NCBI RefSeq assembly: GCF_020217005.1
Contig: NZ_JAIWOI010000226.1
Span: 1 to 10,000 of the forward strand
Direction of reading: 5' to 3'
Length of the DNA: 10,000 nt
Origin: Rheinheimera sp.
GTDB taxonomy: Bacteria; Pseudomonadota; Gammaproteobacteria; Enterobacterales; Alteromonadaceae
The stretch's first letter is position 1; every line of letters starts with the position of its first letter. Made by a program: the position numbers and the translations under genes. This document shows positions 7,222-10,000 of the stretch, piece after piece. The notes beneath the pieces are model-generated. The model searched no databases. It was not told the DNA's origin and saw only the letters and a list, made by a program, of their open reading frames with translations.

Positions 7222-8450
7222 CTGGGCAGGCGTCCTCATTCTGGCAGCCCGGCGAACTGGGGTATTGCAGCAATGTGCATGCTGGCGAAAGCCTGACAGA
7301 AGTCATTGCCAACTTCAGCCGTTTTATCGCGCCTGTGCGGCAGCAGCAACAACTGGAGCAACTGGATTCAGGTTTGTGGCTAAGTGCTGCCGCGGCCGCT
7401 GAATTACAGCAACCCGCGGCATTGTTGTTGTTTCAACAGCAACTCAAGCAGCATGGCATCCGCTTAACTTCACTCAACGGTTTTCCTTTTGGCAACTTTC
7501 ATCAGGCCAAAGTAAAAACCGGCGCTTATTTGCCAGATTGGTCTGAACCAGAGCGCCTGCACTACAGCAAACAACTGGCAGCCATTCTGGCCAATTGTTT
7601 GCCGGATGATTGCGGGCAGGGCGTTATCTCCACTGTACCTTTGGGTTATCAGGCGCACTGGAGCGCAGCAAAGCAGCAAAAGGCAGAGCAACAATTGCTG
7701 CAATTCACTCACTATCTGGCTGAGTTAAAAGCTACTACAGGCAAACGGATTTTGTTTTGTCTGGAAATGGAGCCGGATTGTGTGCTGCAGACCACAGCTC
7801 AAAGCCTGGAGTTTTTCCGGCATTGGCAACAGCTGGACCCCAATCAAGAGTTTTTAGGCTTATGTTTTGATGTCTGTCACCAGGCTGTATTGCATGAAAA
7901 CTGCTACCAGTCGCTGACAGAACTGCATCAGGCTGGCATTGCAATAGGCAAAATTCAGCTATCCAGTGCGCTGGTGTTGAAACTGGACAAACTGAATTGG
8001 GCCAGACGTTCCGAAGTACTGGCACTGCTGGCTGATTTTGCCGAATCGACCTACCTGCATCAGGCAAAAGCCTTATCCGCTGACGGCCAGTTACAGCAAT
8101 GGGCCGACTTACCCGAAGCCCTGTGGCGGCCTGATCAATGGCTGGAACACTACAAAGAATTGCGGGTGCATTTTCATTTGCCGCTGTTTCATCAGCAATT
8201 GCTGTTGCCCGAACTTTGTGGCAGCCAAGCCGCGTTACAACAATGTTTTGATTTCCTGCGGGATCACAAAGACTGCCATCCGGTGCTGGAAGTGGAGACT
8301 TACAGCTGGAATGTATTACCCCAGGCTTTAAGGCCCGATGGAGATGCAGCTTTAATTGCGGGCATAGCGCAGGAGTTGAGCTGGGTTTGGCAGCAACTGC
8401 AACAACGCCAATTGTTGCAGCAATCAGAAGGACTCAGCCATGTCAGCTAA
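7218..8450 (+). CDS. eboE: EboE, xylose-isomerase-like TIM-barrel metabolite traffic protein
   Basis: 410 residues. The opening GELGYCSNVHAGESLTEV (12-29) and the SLNGFPFGNFH segment are characteristic of EboE. Candidate metal ligands of the AP-endonuclease-2/xylose-isomerase fold are in order: E183 and E185 in LEMEPD, D218 and H221 in FDVCH, Q247 in KIQLSS, and E358/E360 in LEVETYSW. The protein is cytoplasmic, with no signal peptide. Family members isomerise or epimerise sugars or cyclitols; EboE's substrate is unknown, and the traffic label comes from the cluster's role in Nostoc. The start is the ATG at 7218, which overlaps the eboB stop and has AAAGGA at 7205-7210 with a 7-base spacer; an upstream in-frame start at 7161 lies deep inside eboB and is rejected. 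The sequence is notably Gln/Leu-rich, with short Gln and Ala runs (around residues 40-70), which looks like lineage bias rather than a special domain. Confidence 0.92.
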   Translation: MTGQASSFWQPGELGYCSNVHAGESLTEVIANFSRFIAPVRQQQQLEQLDSGLWLSAAAAAELQQPAALLLFQQQLKQHGIRLTSLNGFPFGNFHQAKVKTGAYLPDWSEPERLHYSKQLAAILANCLPDDCGQGVISTVPLGYQAHWSAAKQQKAEQQLLQFTHYLAELKATTGKRILFCLEMEPDCVLQTTAQSLEFFRHWQQLDPNQEFLGLCFDVCHQAVLHENCYQSLTELHQAGIAIGKIQLSSALVLKLDKLNWARRSEVLALLADFAESTYLHQAKALSADGQLQQWADLPEALWRPDQWLEHYKELRVHFHLPLFHQQLLLPELCGSQAALQQCFDFLRDHKDCHPVLEVETYSWNVLPQALRPDGDAALIAGIAQELSWVWQQLQQRQLLQQSEGLSHVS

Positions 8451-9885
8451 ACACAGGCAGTCAGAACGCCAGCCGTTAATAGTGGTTAATGTTGTGGCCT
8501 TAACTCCGGCTTTGCTGGGGGAACATAGCCCAAGGCTGAATCAGCTGATAGCCCAAGGCGAAAGTTGTGCTTTAGAAGGTGTTTTTCCGGCCCTGACCAC
8601 CACAGCGCAGGCCAGTATGCTGACAGGTTTACCACCCGCAGGGCACGGCATAGTGGGCAACGGTTGGTATTTTCGCGATCAGGCCGAAGTACGGTTTTGG
8701 CTGCAACCAAATAGTCTGATGCAAGGTGAAAAAGTCTGGCATGAACTGAAAAAGAATATCCCGGATTTTCGCTGTTCTCAGCTGTTCTGGTGGTACAACA
8801 TGTACGCCGATGTCGACGCAGCTATTACCCCACGCCCCCACTATCCGGCGGATGGCCGCAAGATCTTTGGCTTGTATTCAGAGCCGGCCTCATTGCAACA
8901 CTTTATCGAAACCAAACATGGCCCTTTTCCATTCCAGCACTTTTGGGGACCTGCAGCTGGTATAGCCTCCAGTCGCTGGATAGTGGACTGCGCCATCAGC
9001 GAATTCTCGTTAAATAAGCCAGATCTGCAGTTAGTGTATCTGCCCCATCTGGATTACAACCTGCAACGACTTGGCCCAGACGATCCGGCGATAAAACAGG
9101 ATGTCCGGGCCATAGACACTGAAATTGGCCGGCTGGTCGACTTTGCCCACAGTCAGGGCGCGGCCTTAATGCTGCTGTCGGAATACGGCATAGAGCCGGT
9201 GCAGCAATCTATTTCACTAAACCGTATTTTGCGGGCCGAAGGTCTGTTGCAGGTGCGTCAATCCTTGCATTGGGAACTGTTGGACGCAGGAGCCAGTAAA
9301 GCCTTTGCTGTAGCAGACCACCAAATCGCTCATATCTACCTAAAGGAGCCAAAGGATGCGGAAAAGGTAAAAATTTTGCTGGAACAAGTGACAGGTGTCG
9401 ACAGAGTATTGGATCAGTCCGAGCAGCAGGAATTGCAAATCCAGCACAGCCGCAGCGGCGATTTGCTTGCTGTCGCCCAGGCTGGGTACTGGTTTGATTA
9501 TTACTATTGGTTCGACGACAACAAGGCCCCCGACTTTGCCCGCACCGTCGATATTCACCGCAAACCTGGTTATGACCCGCTGGAACTCTTTATTGACCCT
9601 GAAATTCGTTTTCCCAAACTGCGGGTGCTGCAGCGTTTGCTGAAGAAAAAACTGGGGTTTCGCATCTATATGGACCTGATCCCATTGGACACCAGCCTGG
9701 TCAAAGGCAGCCATGGCCGACCAGCCAGCTCAGCCTTAACCGGGCCTATGTTAATCCAGAGTAAAAAAACCGGCCTTGCGGCCAGCCTACCTATGACAGC
9801 AGTAAAACAACTGATCCTACAGCATTTTTTAGGATGCCCTTGCGAACAAAAAAAGCCATCTAAGGAGATTTTATGTGGAGAATAG
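8440..9885 (+). CDS. eboF: EboF, alkaline phosphatase superfamily (nucleotide pyrophosphatase/phosphodiesterase-like) protein
   Basis: 481 residues, no signal peptide, so probably cytoplasmic. NPP-like features: a nucleophile-type segment FPALTTTAQASMLTG (49-63) with T53 aligning to the catalytic Thr; H69-G-I; LPHLD205; a LLSEYG strand (245-250); VADHQIAHIY (291-300) and the late G-S-H425-G-R-P site. Compared with classical NPPs, the first metal Asp appears replaced (VVNVVAL, N17) and the Asp-His pair of SDHG reads Glu-Tyr (E248-Y249). This may be typical of EboF or may mean altered metal binding. The family cleaves phosphoesters or phosphodiesters; the EboF substrate is unknown, with a phosphorylated or nucleotide-linked Ebo metabolite a reasonable guess. 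The start overlaps eboE by 11 bases, with AAGGA at 8428-8432 and a 7-base spacer. The C-terminal 25 residues overlap the signals of the next gene. Confidence 0.9.
   Translation: MSAKHRQSERQPLIVVNVVALTPALLGEHSPRLNQLIAQGESCALEGVFPALTTTAQASMLTGLPPAGHGIVGNGWYFRDQAEVRFWLQPNSLMQGEKVWHELKKNIPDFRCSQLFWWYNMYADVDAAITPRPHYPADGRKIFGLYSEPASLQHFIETKHGPFPFQHFWGPAAGIASSRWIVDCAISEFSLNKPDLQLVYLPHLDYNLQRLGPDDPAIKQDVRAIDTEIGRLVDFAHSQGAALMLLSEYGIEPVQQSISLNRILRAEGLLQVRQSLHWELLDAGASKAFAVADHQIAHIYLKEPKDAEKVKILLEQVTGVDRVLDQSEQQELQIQHSRSGDLLAVAQAGYWFDYYYWFDDNKAPDFARTVDIHRKPGYDPLELFIDPEIRFPKLRVLQRLLKKKLGFRIYMDLIPLDTSLVKGSHGRPASSALTGPMLIQSKKTGLAASLPMTAVKQLILQHFLGCPCEQKKPSKEILCGE
9861..9867 (+). promoter_or_regulatory. 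Ribosome binding site for the gene after eboF
   Basis: TAAGGAG lies 5 bases before the ATG at 9873, inside the end of eboF. It is the longest match to the 16S rRNA tail in the window and supports the partial gene at the right edge being translated from the same transcript. Confidence 0.75.
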
Positions 9886-10000
9886 CAGCTATTTTTCTGC
9901 TGGCATTAGCGCCCGCCGCTTGTCAGGCTCAAAGCCAACAAAGCCGTTTTGACTGCAGTAACTTTTTTACCTACGGCGCATCAGCTTCAGCCACCTTGCA
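9873..10000 (+). CDS. Unidentified exported protein, N-terminus only (cut by window edge)
   Basis: Only 42 complete codons are visible. The protein begins MWRIAAIFLLALAPAACQAQ, a short signal peptide: Arg at position 3, a hydrophobic core at 4-13 and a small-residue cleavage region, most plausibly after A19 (C17-Q-A19). The mature part starts with SQQSRFDCSNFFTYGASASA and shows one early Cys. C17 suggests a lipoprotein, but Pro at -3 is a poor lipobox, so a periplasmic or secreted protein is preferred. I do not recognise the family from this fragment. It overlaps eboF by 13 bases, so it is very likely cotranscribed with the ebo genes. That is notable because the ebo core set visible here contains no exported protein of its own. 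Confidence 0.75.
   Translation, partial: MWRIAAIFLLALAPAACQAQSQQSRFDCSNFFTYGASASATL

Larger units (their letters stand above)
2688..10000 (+). other. ebo (edb) operon, order D-C-A-B-E-F, plus a further exported-protein gene
   Basis: Six consecutive same-strand genes match the six core families of the ebo cluster: sugar-phosphate-cyclase-like EboD, UbiA-like EboC, EboA, TatD-like EboB, TIM-barrel EboE and phosphodiesterase-like EboF. Start/stop overlaps at four of the five junctions and a 33-base gap at the fifth imply one transcript. No terminator is visible after eboF, and a seventh gene overlaps it. The cluster's product is unknown; in Nostoc it is required for delivery of a scytonemin precursor to the periplasm. 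The D-C-A-B-E-F order differs from the A-to-F order from which the genes were named. Confidence 0.9.

Noticed and set aside
9873..9932. Lipoprotein signal with C17 as the lipid-modified Cys
   Set aside because: The residues before C17 are Pro-Ala-Ala; Pro at -3 does not fit a normal lipobox, so signal peptidase I cleavage after A19 is preferred.
1..10000. CRISPR array, tRNA/rRNA, insertion sequence or long direct repeats
   Set aside because: Reading both strands showed no regularly spaced repeats, transposase, RNA gene or terminal inverted repeats.

Overview
The window looks like chromosomal DNA of a gammaproteobacterium. It has moderate GC, tightly overlapping genes with clear AAGGA-type ribosome binding sites, and Gln/Leu-rich proteins. 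The style resembles Rheinheimera and its relatives, but that placement is inference from composition; no rRNA or other marker gene is present.

Layout. (1) Positions 1-2378, minus strand: the N-terminal 792 codons of a SWIM zinc-finger/SNF2-type helicase. The frame is open throughout and runs off the left edge. (2) Positions 2379-2687: an AT-rich divergent intergenic region that must carry the promoters for both directions. (3) Positions 2688-9885, plus strand: a complete six-gene ebo cluster (called edb in Pseudomonas) in the order eboD-eboC-eboA-eboB-eboE-eboF. Five of the six start codons lie inside or next to the preceding gene (ATGA overlaps at eboD/C and eboB/E, 7 nt at eboA/B, 11 nt at eboE/F); only eboC/eboA has a short gap (33 nt), so this is one operon. 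(4) Positions 9873-10000: the start of a further exported protein that overlaps the end of eboF by 13 nt and has a strong ribosome binding site. It is probably another member of the operon.

How the genes may work together. Ebo clusters are widespread and enigmatic. In Nostoc punctiforme the cluster is needed to move a scytonemin precursor to the periplasm, and in a Pseudomonas fluorescens strain the homologous cluster is linked to repelling nematode grazing. The encoded set is a sugar-phosphate-cyclase-like enzyme (EboD), a UbiA-type membrane prenyltransferase (EboC), a TatD-like metal hydrolase (EboB), a xylose-isomerase-like TIM barrel (EboE), an alkaline-phosphatase-superfamily protein (EboF) and the family-specific EboA. 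This suggests synthesis and handling of a membrane-attached cyclitol-like metabolite; that is inference.

The most notable point is that EboD carries an extra N-terminal multi-pass DedA/VTT-type membrane domain of about 230 residues, fused to a full-length cyclase domain. This tethers the cyclase to the membrane next to the prenyltransferase encoded by the following gene. Second-look points are the atypical metal-site residues in EboF, the missing second aspartate motif in EboC, and the unidentified exported protein at the right edge.
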